Made by a program: the position numbers and the translations under genes
Source: Clostridiales bacterium
GTDB lineage: Bacteria > Bacillota_A > Clostridia > Saccharofermentanales > Saccharofermentanaceae
Direction of reading: 5' to 3'
DNA length: 46,347 bases
NCBI GenBank assembly: GCA_017649745.1
Contig: JAGCGE010000310.1
Coordinates: 1-46,347, forward strand
Shown: positions 33,290 to 40,421 of the stretch, one piece after another
How the letters are laid out: every line of letters starts with the position of its first letter
Numbering within the stretch: position 1 is the first letter of the stretch
The notes under the pieces: model-generated
Seen by the model: only the letters and a program-made list of their open reading frames with translations
Databases searched by the model: none
Told to the model about the DNA's origin: nothing

Positions 33290-33338
33290 GGATGCCTCAA
33301 AAGTGATCTTGATCCAACATCACTTTTGGACATCCTTT
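33290..33338 (+). terminator. Long-stem terminator, repeated element copy 1
   Basis: GGATG..CTCAAAAGTGAT / ATCACTTTTGG.CATCC with an 11-base loop followed by TTTTA, 26 bases after the esterase stop. A clearly related hairpin lies at 43346-43395, with a compensatory T-A to C-G change in the stem. Confidence 0.8.
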
Positions 33339-33426
33339 TACATTGCCCAATTTCAAATACAACTCGAAAAAGTTCTAATCCTCCTAAAAAAGTCGCGTTT
33401 TCAAGAGGAGCTGAATTGTCCTTCTG

Positions 33427-33690
33427 TTTTTTGCAACCCCATGTAGGATAAGTCAAAAGAGCCTTCCTCCCTTTGTTACCAAGGGTTGCATATATTTTCG
33501 AAAATGATCTCAATAGAGCTTTATCAAGAAGGCAGCAGCCTTAGATCCGGCCATTTTGAAAGATTTTTGCATCCTCAGGCAGTATAGGACAAAAGAGACT
33601 TTAAGTTTTTGCACCCCAGTGTAGGCTAAGTCTAAAGAGCCTTTTCCGGTTTGATTCCAAGGGTTGCATAAATTTGCAGAAAAGAGCTCA
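33427..33690. repeat. GGTTGCA-family intergenic repeats, two long copies
   Basis: Within the gene-free stretch 33265-34070, about 70 bases at 33427-33496 and again at 33606-33676 (period about 178) read TTTTTGCAaCCCcatGTAGG...TAAGTCnAAAGAGCC...CCAAGGGTTGCATA. TGCAACCC at the start can pair with GGGTTGCA at the end. Partial copies start near 33564 and 33784. A terminator-like hairpin at 33882 ends the stretch. No reading frame of note is present, so these may be non-coding RNAs or remnants of a mobile element. Confidence 0.65.
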
Positions 33691-33881
33691 TGAGAGCCCA
33701 GTAAGAAGTTATGGCGTTTATTATCTTGTGCATTTTTCCTGCCTAGTGAAGGAATACAAATTCTGACATTTCAAAAAATCCTACCTCATGTTGGAATAAG
33801 GATAAGACTCTGTCCGAGATTCCTTTATAGGGTAGGATTTCATGAGAGCGAGGATTTGGAGCATTGTAAAGGGGTGTTCCG

Positions 33882-33920
33882 GGTGGATTGAAAATACTTC
33901 TGAGACATCCGCCTTTTTTT
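33882..33920 (+). terminator. Terminator-like hairpin after the repeat region
   Basis: GGTGGAT (33882-33888) pairs with ATCCGCC (33907-33913), followed by seven T residues. No gene ends just upstream, so it would terminate a transcript from the repeat region. Read on the minus strand it contains GGATGTCTCAgAAG, like the hairpins at 33290 and 43346. Confidence 0.6.
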
Positions 33921-34070
33921 GAAAATAAATTGAAATGAAAACGAAATCGTTGCTTTTTTCGTCTAATGATATATTAAGAATAGAAGCTTTGCCTAATTTC
34001 TACTTCACTTTTCAATGATTTTTGATATCATGAAAATGGTGGGGGAAGAAAGATAGAATGAGGATTGACT

Positions 34071-34487
34071 ATGAAACGAAAGGTCTTTGCTTTAATTGCG
34101 GTATGCGCATTTCTGCTTACAGGCTGTAACCTGCAAGGCGATGGCAAGTGGGCTCTTCCTTCAGACGCCCCGACTTATCAGCTTATTGACAATGAAGACG
34201 ACGGTGTTGTCACTGTTTCCTATAACGGCAGGACATATGTGCCATACGGAACTGTAAGTGGCAGGGTCACCGAGAGCGATATCAAGGAATGTATTGGCAG
34301 CATCAGAAATGATGGAAGAAGACTTTATCTTCTTAACGATGATAAAGACGGCAATTTCATTATGGTCTGCAATATCGGTGGAATAATGGATCAGCCTGAA
34401 TTCTGGCGTGCTTCCGATACAAAAAAGGAGAAGATCTATCATCCTGACTATATTACTCCGTCAACAGATGATATGAGAACCTGGTGA
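34071..34487 (+). CDS. Small lipoprotein heading the small-membrane-protein cluster
   Basis: A 138-residue lipoprotein (signal ends in LTGC, Cys20 region). The mature part has a beta-rich look with 'GRTYVPYGTVSGRVTESDIK' and 'RLYLLNDDKDGNFIMVCNIG'. No family recognised. The ATG at 34071 has TGAGGA upstream, and TGATATCAT at 34023-34031 may be the promoter. Its stop overlaps the next ATG (TGATG), so it is translationally coupled to the array of two-helix proteins that follows. Confidence 0.75.
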   Translation: MKRKVFALIAVCAFLLTGCNLQGDGKWALPSDAPTYQLIDNEDDGVVTVSYNGRTYVPYGTVSGRVTESDIKECIGSIRNDGRRLYLLNDDKDGNFIMVCNIGGIMDQPEFWRASDTKKEKIYHPDYITPSTDDMRTW

Positions 34488-34714
34488 TGTTAGACTTTCT
34501 ATTATGTGTTTTGATCTATACGGCAGGACCATATTATTTGATCTTTGTGATCATCTATTCCGTGATCGATCTCATCAGATCCAGGAAGAACAAACGTCCT
34601 ATGAAACCGATAATAAAGTATCTCTGGTTATTCGTCGCGGTTTTAGTCATCTTATTGATCTTCGAGAAGTTGCTGGTGTATTTTGTTCCGAGCGCCAGGT
34701 TTAAACTTATGTGA
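34487..34714 (+). CDS. Two-helix miniprotein 1 of a paralogous trio
   Basis: A 75-residue protein with helices at about 2-30 and 44-67 joined by a basic loop (RSRKNKRPMK), ending in ARFKLM. The ATG overlaps the stop of the lipoprotein gene. The YLWLFVAV stretch and the FKLM end match the next two proteins, so the three arose by tandem duplication. No known family; likely a membrane subunit or modulator. Confidence 0.75.
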   Translation: MLDFLLCVLIYTAGPYYLIFVIIYSVIDLIRSRKNKRPMKPIIKYLWLFVAVLVILLIFEKLLVYFVPSARFKLM

Positions 34715-34732
34715 TATAGAAGACGGTTAATT

Positions 34733-34951
34733 ATGTGGCTTTTTATTTTCCTGTATGTTTGGCTTGCTTTCGTAGTCTTCGCGACTGGTTTTACTGTTTT
34801 TGAACTGGTGCGTGAGAAGAAAACTGGTAACAAGAAATATCAGAATCTTATGTATAATCTTTGGCTGTATGTTGCAGTATCGGTTCTTTTGGCCTTTTTC
34901 ACGTACTTCTTGGCTGTTTTTATTTCTTTGTATAAATTTAAATTAATGTGA
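34733..34951 (+). CDS. Two-helix miniprotein 2 of a paralogous trio
   Basis: A 72-residue protein: helices at about 3-26 and 43-65, a basic loop (REKKTGNKK), the motif LMYNLWLYVAV and the C-terminus YKFKLM. Closest to miniprotein 3 (LMYNLWLYG, YRFTLM). The ribosome binding site is weak, so it may rely on the ribosome arriving from the gene 18 bases upstream. Confidence 0.75.
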   Translation: MWLFIFLYVWLAFVVFATGFTVFELVREKKTGNKKYQNLMYNLWLYVAVSVLLAFFTYFLAVFISLYKFKLM

Positions 34952-34984
34952 TCATATTAGAGGTTGGGGAATGGATTTGTTGAT

Positions 34985-35209
34985 ATGAAAGTGTTTCTGA
35001 TCATTATTTTTATCTTGTGGATTGGCATATTGGCATTTACGGTGTTTTATACAGTTTTCGCTCTGCTGCGCGAGAAGATAACCGGGCATAAAGCCAATTT
35101 GAATCTTATGTATAATCTGTGGCTGTATGGAGTAACAGGCTTTTCTCTGTTGGCTTTCCTAATAGTAATGTACATAGGTATTACCAGTTACAGATTTACT
35201 CTGATGTAA
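34985..35209 (+). CDS. Two-helix miniprotein 3 of a paralogous trio
   Basis: A 74-residue protein: helices at about 3-26 and 45-68, basic loop (REKITGHK), motif NLMYNLWLYG and C-terminus YRFTLM. The start at 34985 overlaps (ATGA) the stop of a five-codon mini-frame (34971-34988, MDLLI) that has the good site AGGTTGGGGA, so ribosomes may be delivered by termination-reinitiation. A TTG at 34964 in frame is a less likely start. Confidence 0.7.
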   Translation: MKVFLIIIFILWIGILAFTVFYTVFALLREKITGHKANLNLMYNLWLYGVTGFSLLAFLIVMYIGITSYRFTLM

Positions 35210-35224
35210 GGTTGGGGAGTAAAA

Positions 35225-35368
35225 GTGTCTGATAAGAAGTTTTTTAGATTGGCATTGTTAGTGATCGCTATATGCGCGATCCTTACAGGTTTACATGTGT
35301 ATTATATCCTTCATACATATGAGAATTCCTCGATAATCTATTATGTTTCGGAGGAGTTCTGGCCATGA
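35225..35368 (+). CDS. 47-residue single-helix membrane peptide (GTG start)
   Basis: A short gene starting with GTG at 35225 after GGGGAG (35214-35219). The peptide has a basic start (SDKKFFR), one helix (about 8-28) and a polar tail ending in EEFWP. Its stop overlaps the next ATG (ATGA), so it is coupled to the PstS-like gene. The same string GGTTGGGGA precedes this gene and the mini-frame of miniprotein 3, which suggests a duplicated gene unit. Easy to miss because of its size and GTG start. Confidence 0.6.
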   Translation: MSDKKFFRLALLVIAICAILTGLHVYYILHTYENSSIIYYVSEEFWP

Positions 35369-36345
35369 AGAGAGTTGCTGTTCTTGCGTCTATCGTTTTG
35401 ATATTCGTCTCTTTTAATGCGATTCTGTACGTTTCCGTAACAAGAAGATTAAAGAATAACCTTGGTCAGTCTAATCAGATCAAGATGATCGATGTAGGTA
35501 AATATCTGCCATTTGAAGAAGGCTCTGAACTTGCCGATGTTGATTCATCCCTGAAGTTCGATTCCTCTGATGATCTTCCTGTTCTTGACGGTGCAGCAGC
35601 GCTTGTTCCTGTATACGCATCAGTTATCGATAACTGTTATCCTGAGGGATCCGTTACATATGAAGGCGGCACTTTCTCGGATGACAATACTTATGGTGAG
35701 AATTTCGCTGATGACAGCGTCATGCAATATCAGAATACGATCCGAGGGTTTAATGCAGTGGTCGACGGAACGACCGATATATTCTTCTCAGCTTATCCAT
35801 CAGAGGATCAGCTTAAATATGCTGAAGAGAAGGGTGTCGAGCTCGAGATAGTTCCGGTTGGCTACGAGGCATTCGTATTCTTTGTTAACGGTAAGAACCC
35901 GGTGTCTGATCTTACGGTCGATCAGATCCGCTCTATCTACAGGGGTAAGATAACTAACTGGGAAGAAGTCGGAGGACCTGACAGGAGTATTGATCCTATC
36001 TTAAGGATCGAGAATTCCGGAAGCCAGACCATGATGGAGAAGTTCATGGAAGGTGATATGATCACCAAGCGAGAGAATGATGTCTTTTGGGGTGCTTCCA
36101 TCGGTTACTCTTTCAGATTCTATCTTTCGGGAATAATCGGCAATGACAATGTTAAGATGCTCAAGGTTAACGGCGTTTATCCTGATGCCGAGAATATCCG
36201 TAACAGAACATATCCAATTACGGCAAATTTCTATATAATATATCGAAAAGACAATACCAACCCGAACGTTTCGGTTCTTAGAGACTGGATCTTGTCAGAT
36301 GAAGGTCAGAAACTTATTGAAGACTGCGGATACGTCGGGCTTTAA
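35365..36345 (+). CDS. PstS-like substrate-binding protein with an N-terminal membrane anchor
   Basis: A 326-residue periplasmic-binding-type protein of the PstS/PBP-like class. An uncleaved or late-cleaved helix (about 5-26) anchors it. 'LDGAAALVPVYASVID' matches the ligand-binding loop of phosphate-binding proteins, with 'TDIFFSAYPSEDQLKYA', 'PVSDLTVDQIRSIYRGKITN', 'NSGSQTMMEKFM' and a C-terminal 'DWILSDEGQKLIEDCGYVGL'. It has no adjacent pstCAB, so it is more likely a receptor or sensor, working with the small membrane proteins of its operon, than part of a phosphate importer. That role is inferred. Confidence 0.82.
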   Translation: MKRVAVLASIVLIFVSFNAILYVSVTRRLKNNLGQSNQIKMIDVGKYLPFEEGSELADVDSSLKFDSSDDLPVLDGAAALVPVYASVIDNCYPEGSVTYEGGTFSDDNTYGENFADDSVMQYQNTIRGFNAVVDGTTDIFFSAYPSEDQLKYAEEKGVELEIVPVGYEAFVFFVNGKNPVSDLTVDQIRSIYRGKITNWEEVGGPDRSIDPILRIENSGSQTMMEKFMEGDMITKRENDVFWGASIGYSFRFYLSGIIGNDNVKMLKVNGVYPDAENIRNRTYPITANFYIIYRKDNTNPNVSVLRDWILSDEGQKLIEDCGYVGL

Positions 36346-36354
36346 GGAGACTTC

Positions 36355-36882
36355 ATGGAAGAATTATATATTGAACTCGAAGACAAGGAATGGCCTTTAG
36401 AGTCGATCAGTCATGACAGAACCATAGTGAGGGCAGTTCTTTTCGATGATGAGGGGTATTTCTATTTTGTTCAGGCAGACAGGGATGACCTTTTTGGAAA
36501 AGCGAAGCATATCGAGACTGTCGGAGGCGGCGTTGAAGAGGGCGAAGACCTTAATGAGGCGCTCAGGCGTGAGCTTGATGAGGAGCTTGGTGCCAAGGTC
36601 GAGGTGATCACTAAGATCGGTGTTGTAAGCGACTATTATAACGTTATCCACAGACATAATCTGACTAATTACTATCTTTGTAAGGCGCTGTCGTTCGGCG
36701 ACAAGCACCTGACTGAAGATGAGAAGAATTCATTCCATCTGTCGACTGTGAAGTTTACTTATGAAGATGCGATAAACAAGTACGAATCGTGCGCCAATAC
36801 TTCTATCGGAAGGCTCATCAGGAACAGGGAACTTCCGATCTTAAAAAGAGCGCACGAAATAATGAACCTTTCTTTATCCTAA
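36355..36882 (+). CDS. NUDIX hydrolase
   Basis: A 175-residue NUDIX protein. The full motif GX5EX7REUXEEXGU is present as GGVEEGEDLNEALRRELDEE followed by LG (about residues 57-79). Such enzymes hydrolyse nucleoside diphosphates linked to other groups. The substrate (oxidised nucleotide, NDP-sugar, ADP-ribose or other) cannot be read from the sequence. The ATG follows AAGGAGA. It begins 9 bases after the PstS-like gene and is probably the last gene of that operon. Confidence 0.92.
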   Translation: MEELYIELEDKEWPLESISHDRTIVRAVLFDDEGYFYFVQADRDDLFGKAKHIETVGGGVEEGEDLNEALRRELDEELGAKVEVITKIGVVSDYYNVIHRHNLTNYYLCKALSFGDKHLTEDEKNSFHLSTVKFTYEDAINKYESCANTSIGRLIRNRELPILKRAHEIMNLSLS

Positions 36883-36940
36883 GACAATATATAGTGAAAG
36901 CTATTGTGCACGACTGCTTTCTGAGAGGAGACCTTTTGAT

Positions 36941-37459
36941 ATGGAAGAGCTGGAGCGACTGATCCGCGAGTACGGGAAGGATATCTATTCTTTCTGTTTT
37001 TATCTCACGGGCAATCGTGAGCTGGCTGATGATCTGTATCAACAGACGTTCCTCGTTGCCATCGAGAAGGGCGAGATCGACAGCGGCCTTAATCCGAAGT
37101 CGTATCTTCTGTCTGTCGCGGTGAACATTAGGAATAATCAAAGGAGGCGGTCTCTTTTTCGCCTGAAAAAGACAGTCACTTCATCAGACGAAGACTATGA
37201 CCTGATCGAAAACATGAGCGACGGAAGACCAAGTGCTGAAGAGGAAATAATCAGGAACGAACGGAATACCAAGATAAGAACGGAAGTCGGGAAGCTTCCT
37301 GAAAAACTCAGGCAGGTGGTGATAATGTTCTACACCGAAGACCTGTCGATAACAGAGATATCGAAGGTGCTGAAGATATCCGAAGGAACTGTTAAGAGCA
37401 GACTTCACAACGCAAAGAAAAAACTTAAGGAGAGGCTGATCGATTATGAAACAAATTGA
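36941..37459 (+). CDS. ECF-family RNA polymerase sigma factor
   Basis: A 172-residue sigma factor: region 2 (about 8-75, 'YLTGNRELADDLYQQTFLVA') and region 4 (about 110-165, 'FYTEDLSITEISKVLKISEG' then TVKSRLHNAKKKLKE). It directs transcription of a small regulon in response to an envelope or extracellular signal, held in check by the membrane protein encoded next, which overlaps it by 14 bases. The ATG follows AGAGGAG. I could not identify its own promoter. Confidence 0.93.
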   Translation: MEELERLIREYGKDIYSFCFYLTGNRELADDLYQQTFLVAIEKGEIDSGLNPKSYLLSVAVNIRNNQRRRSLFRLKKTVTSSDEDYDLIENMSDGRPSAEEEIIRNERNTKIRTEVGKLPEKLRQVVIMFYTEDLSITEISKVLKISEGTVKSRLHNAKKKLKERLIDYETN

Positions 37460-38237
37460 TGATGACAGATTCGATGCTATGATGCGCGAAGCGATCGGTC
37501 CTTCCGTAAGTCCTAGCGAAGAACTGAATAATAAGATTGTCTATGAAGCAGCAAAGATGAAGATCGGGGAGGGTAACACCGCGAAGCGCAGCCACGCTCG
37601 TCTTGGTATCGTGCCGATCGTCCTGATCGTTCTGTTGGTCGCATCGGTCGGAGTATCTGCAGGTGTTATCGTAGGAAAGAAGATATACAGCAACGGATTT
37701 GTTATTACGGAGCATGCGGTATCGTCAGGTAACGAATCCTACGTTATCGATGAAGCTATCGCGAATACCGACATCGAGGAGACTGCAGACCCTAAATATA
37801 CTACAGAAGATGAGTCATTCGATTCATATGAAGAACTTCTGGATAAGGCAGATTATGGTATCAGGTTTACAGAAGAATATCCGCTGTTACATACTGCTAA
37901 CTATTCCGTGACTAAAGGACCTGACATAGTATTTTTTGATTCTAATGCATCCTTCAGATACGCAAGAGGTAAGTTCGAAGTATTTATCTCTGTTGCAGAA
38001 GGTAATATCGCTGATGACGCAGCATTCTCGATCGCTATGCATTCAACTTCTAACACCAGGGAATACCAGGCTTCTACTGGTCAGAACTATACTCTGGTAG
38101 ACGATACTTTCGAAGACAAGGTGAAGACATATGTTATCATTGAATTCGGAAACATGGACGGTTATCTGACATTTACCGATCTGACAGATGACGATATACA
38201 CCATGTACTCGACACTGTCATTGTTCCGGAGGGATAA
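37446..38237 (+). CDS. Membrane anti-sigma-like protein
   Basis: A 263-residue single-pass protein: a cytoplasmic N-terminus of about 50 residues (expected sigma-binding part, 'DDDRFDAMMREAIGPSVSPS'), a helix at about 54-77 and an extracellular domain of about 185 residues. The 14-base overlap with the ECF sigma gene is the typical layout of a sigma/anti-sigma pair. It lacks a visible zinc-type HxxxCxxC motif, so it is not a classical ZAS-type anti-sigma. Assignment rests on topology and context. Confidence 0.75.
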   Translation: MKQIDDDRFDAMMREAIGPSVSPSEELNNKIVYEAAKMKIGEGNTAKRSHARLGIVPIVLIVLLVASVGVSAGVIVGKKIYSNGFVITEHAVSSGNESYVIDEAIANTDIEETADPKYTTEDESFDSYEELLDKADYGIRFTEEYPLLHTANYSVTKGPDIVFFDSNASFRYARGKFEVFISVAEGNIADDAAFSIAMHSTSNTREYQASTGQNYTLVDDTFEDKVKTYVIIEFGNMDGYLTFTDLTDDDIHHVLDTVIVPEG

Positions 38238-38239
38238 CA

Positions 38240-38623
38240 TTGAGTACAAAAACAAAGCGGGCGATATTTTGTATTCTCTCTGCTCTCTTGTTGGGAGTAG
38301 AGATAATCATCGGTCTTTTCGCTCACGGATGGGTCAGATATTATCTCGGCGACGTGCTTGTTGTTGTACTCATCTACACGATCGTCAGAGCCATAAGTCC
38401 TGATAAGCCAAAGAAATGGTTTATCCTGCCGACAGCGATACTCATATTCGCCTTCGCAGTAGAATTCCTGCAGCTTTGGGGATTTTGCGACAGGTTCGGC
38501 ATAGAGAACAGATTCCTTCGCATAATCATCGGAACAGGCTTTTCGAGTGTTGATCTTCTTTGCTACGTGATAGGTCTGATACCTTGTTATATAGCTGAAT
38601 TCTTTATTCGAAAAGTTACTTGA
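38240..38623 (+). CDS. DUF2809-family membrane protein
   Basis: A 127-residue protein with four helices matching DUF2809 ('FAHGWVRYYLGDVLVVVLIY' and 'FAVEFLQLWGF'). Function unknown. It begins with TTG at 38240, 2 bases after the anti-sigma gene, with GGAGGG at 38228-38233 as ribosome binding site, so it belongs to the sigma operon. Its 3' end overlaps the convergent MocR gene by 8 bases. Confidence 0.8.
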   Translation: MSTKTKRAIFCILSALLLGVEIIIGLFAHGWVRYYLGDVLVVVLIYTIVRAISPDKPKKWFILPTAILIFAFAVEFLQLWGFCDRFGIENRFLRIIIGTGFSSVDLLCYVIGLIPCYIAEFFIRKVT

Positions 38624-39692
38624 GATTCATCCTCATCTTGCGCCTGACTCTGTTTATGTGTCTCTCGAAAGCTCCGCCCGACAGGAGTTCTGCCAGTACC
38701 AACTGCTCGAAAGTCGGAACAGTGCATGAATAGAATCCCAGCTGCTTTGTGAATGTATCCGTAAGATGTTCCGGCAGCACCATGTATCCGACACGAAGTG
38801 CAGGGGAGATGGTCTTCGAGAAGGTGTTGAGGTAGATTATGTTGTCATTTGTAGCCATCGAAAACAATGTCTCGACTGGCTTTCCGAGAACAGAGAATTC
38901 AGATTCATAATCATCTTCAACGATGATCCTGTCGCCTTTGTCAGCCCATCTGATGTACTCGTGTCGCTTTGAAGCAGAGGCCGATATTCCTGTAGGAAAA
39001 CTTCGAAAAGGCGAGATGTGGAGGACGTCGGCATTTGTCTTTTTTAATGCGCTAGTCTCTATTCCGTCTTTTCCCAGAGGAAGAAGCTCGCACTTAATGT
39101 TGGCGCCCTCATAAACTCTTTTTATCTTCTCGTATGAAGGATCTTCCAATGCGAATACTCTGTCTTTTCCAAGAAGACCTGCAATGAGATTGTAGAGATA
39201 TTCTGCTCCTGAACCGATAATGATCCTCGACGGGTCGACCTTGATATCCTTGTTTCTCGCAAGATACTTCGATATCGCTTCACGAAATTCCGGAAGGCCG
39301 AAGTTAGGTGACTTCTGAAGGATCTCGTCACAGCGGTTAGTTAAGATGCTGCGCATTGTTTTCGAGAGGACGGAGACAGGGAAGACGTATTCGGCAGAAG
39401 AAGATGCGTATTGGCGTACGGTATCTCCAGATGGTTCGTCAGGGTAAGAGGAGAAACCGTCGGTTGGTCTGAAGTCTACGAAGTAGCCGCTCTTTTCGAC
39501 GCTTCTTATGTAGCCCTCATCGCAAAGAAGCGCGTAGGCGTGTTCGGCTGTGATGACGCTGACGCCAAAATCCGATGCGATCGTTCTCTTGGAAGGGATC
39601 TTGGTATTGTAAGGATAGACGCCTTCAACGATGTTCTCTTTAATATGTCTATATAACTTAAGGTATGCTGTGTCATTCGAATTCCTGCTCAT
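38616..39692 (-). CDS. MocR/GntR-type regulator with aminotransferase-like domain, C-terminally short
   Basis: A 358-residue MocR-type protein: an N-terminal GntR winged helix (about 8-72, 'IPSKRTIASDFGVSVITAEH') and an aminotransferase-like effector domain with the PLP lysine K293 in 'LNTFSKTISPALRVGY'. Family members (PdxR, GabR and relatives) are usually about 450-490 residues. This one ends at residue 358 after 'FERHINRVRRKMRMNLK', so the small C-terminal domain is missing. The downstream DNA is the opposite-strand DUF2809 gene, so no split remainder is seen. Divergent from an ECF vitamin transporter S component, it likely senses PLP and controls that gene. Confidence 0.85.
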   Translation of the reverse strand: MSRNSNDTAYLKLYRHIKENIVEGVYPYNTKIPSKRTIASDFGVSVITAEHAYALLCDEGYIRSVEKSGYFVDFRPTDGFSSYPDEPSGDTVRQYASSSAEYVFPVSVLSKTMRSILTNRCDEILQKSPNFGLPEFREAISKYLARNKDIKVDPSRIIIGSGAEYLYNLIAGLLGKDRVFALEDPSYEKIKRVYEGANIKCELLPLGKDGIETSALKKTNADVLHISPFRSFPTGISASASKRHEYIRWADKGDRIIVEDDYESEFSVLGKPVETLFSMATNDNIIYLNTFSKTISPALRVGYMVLPEHLTDTFTKQLGFYSCTVPTFEQLVLAELLSGGAFERHINRVRRKMRMNLK

Positions 39693-39742
39693 CTGGTTAT
39701 ATTAAAAACTCCTAATCTGGATATTTATTATGTTCAGATATG
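39691..39742. promoter_or_regulatory. Direct repeats in the MocR/ECF-S divergent region
   Basis: ATCTGGTTAT (39691-39700) and ATCTGGATAT (39715-39724) are direct repeats 24 bases apart, with a looser third match (TTCAGATATG, 39733-39742). MocR regulators often bind direct repeats, so these are candidate operators; the first overlaps the MocR start codon, which would allow autoregulation. Confidence 0.4.
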
Positions 39743-39793
39743 TTGTACCCTAGTAACAGCGAAAAATCAATAAGGCAATTGAGGGTTAACATT

Positions 39794-40306
39794 ATGAGCA
39801 GTAAGGAAAGCAAGATCAAATTAAGAAGAATGGCATATGCAGGTGTACTCGCGGCATTGGTGTTCGCGGGAACGATGCTCCACATACCAACAGCGATAGG
39901 TCACATCAATTTAGGCGACCTGGTTATATTAGTAAGTTCATATATCCTTGGTCCTATCGCACTGATACCGGCAGCGATCGGCGCGGCATTATCGGACCTT
40001 ATCTCAGGATATCCGCAGTATGTTATTCCGACATTTCTGATCAAGGGAATCATGGGACTTGTAGCAGGCTTGATGATGAGAAGAAACAGTGATGGTAAGG
40101 TCTCACTTGTAAGAAGACTTCTCGCAGCAGTAGTAGCTGAAGCAATAATGATAGCTGGTTACTTCGCATTCGAATCGTTGCCGTTCATGTATGGTGTTGC
40201 GGCAGCGGCCGGATCACTGATTCCTAATCTTATCCAGGCAGGCGCAGCGATCATCGGTGCGATCCCTCTCACATACGTTAAGTTGTTTGATAGAGTTCGT
40301 GTTTGA
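39794..40306 (+). CDS. ECF transporter S component (probably vitamin B6 type)
   Basis: A 170-residue integral membrane protein with about five or six helices and the S-component look: 'RMAYAGVLAALVFAGTMLHI', 'INLGDLVILVSSYILGPIAL', 'IPAAIGAALSDLISGYPQY' and 'FLIKGIMGLVAGLMMRR'. S components bind one vitamin and use a shared EcfA-A'-T module, which is elsewhere here. The divergent MocR regulator suggests pyridoxine/pyridoxal as substrate. The ATG at 39794 follows GAGGGTT; the longer frame from 39740 is unsupported. Terminator at 40339-40366. Confidence 0.85.
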   Translation: MSSKESKIKLRRMAYAGVLAALVFAGTMLHIPTAIGHINLGDLVILVSSYILGPIALIPAAIGAALSDLISGYPQYVIPTFLIKGIMGLVAGLMMRRNSDGKVSLVRRLLAAVVAEAIMIAGYFAFESLPFMYGVAAAAGSLIPNLIQAGAAIIGAIPLTYVKLFDRVRV

Positions 40307-40338
40307 TCTCCGGACTTACCAAAATATTATTGTTTTTG

Positions 40339-40366
40339 ATTGGTCGAGTAATCGACCAATTTTTTA
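40339..40366 (+). terminator. Intrinsic terminator after the ECF S gene
   Basis: Perfect 9-bp stem ATTGGTCGA / TCGACCAAT with a GTAA loop, followed by six T residues. Confidence 0.9.
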
Positions 40367-40380
40367 TAATCGAAAATAGA

Positions 40381-40389
40381 TGATACAAT
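40381..40389 (+). promoter_or_regulatory. Extended -10 promoter (TGATACAAT)
   Basis: TGATACAAT, -10 at 40384-40389, 32 bases before the start of the surface protein gene. Confidence 0.55.
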
Positions 40390-40421
40390 GTCACTACATT
40401 AACTGAAATGAGGAACGTGTT

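Noticed and set aside
33427..33690. CRISPR array
   Set aside because: The repeats are long, imperfect, few and irregular, with no constant short repeat/spacer pattern and no cas genes.
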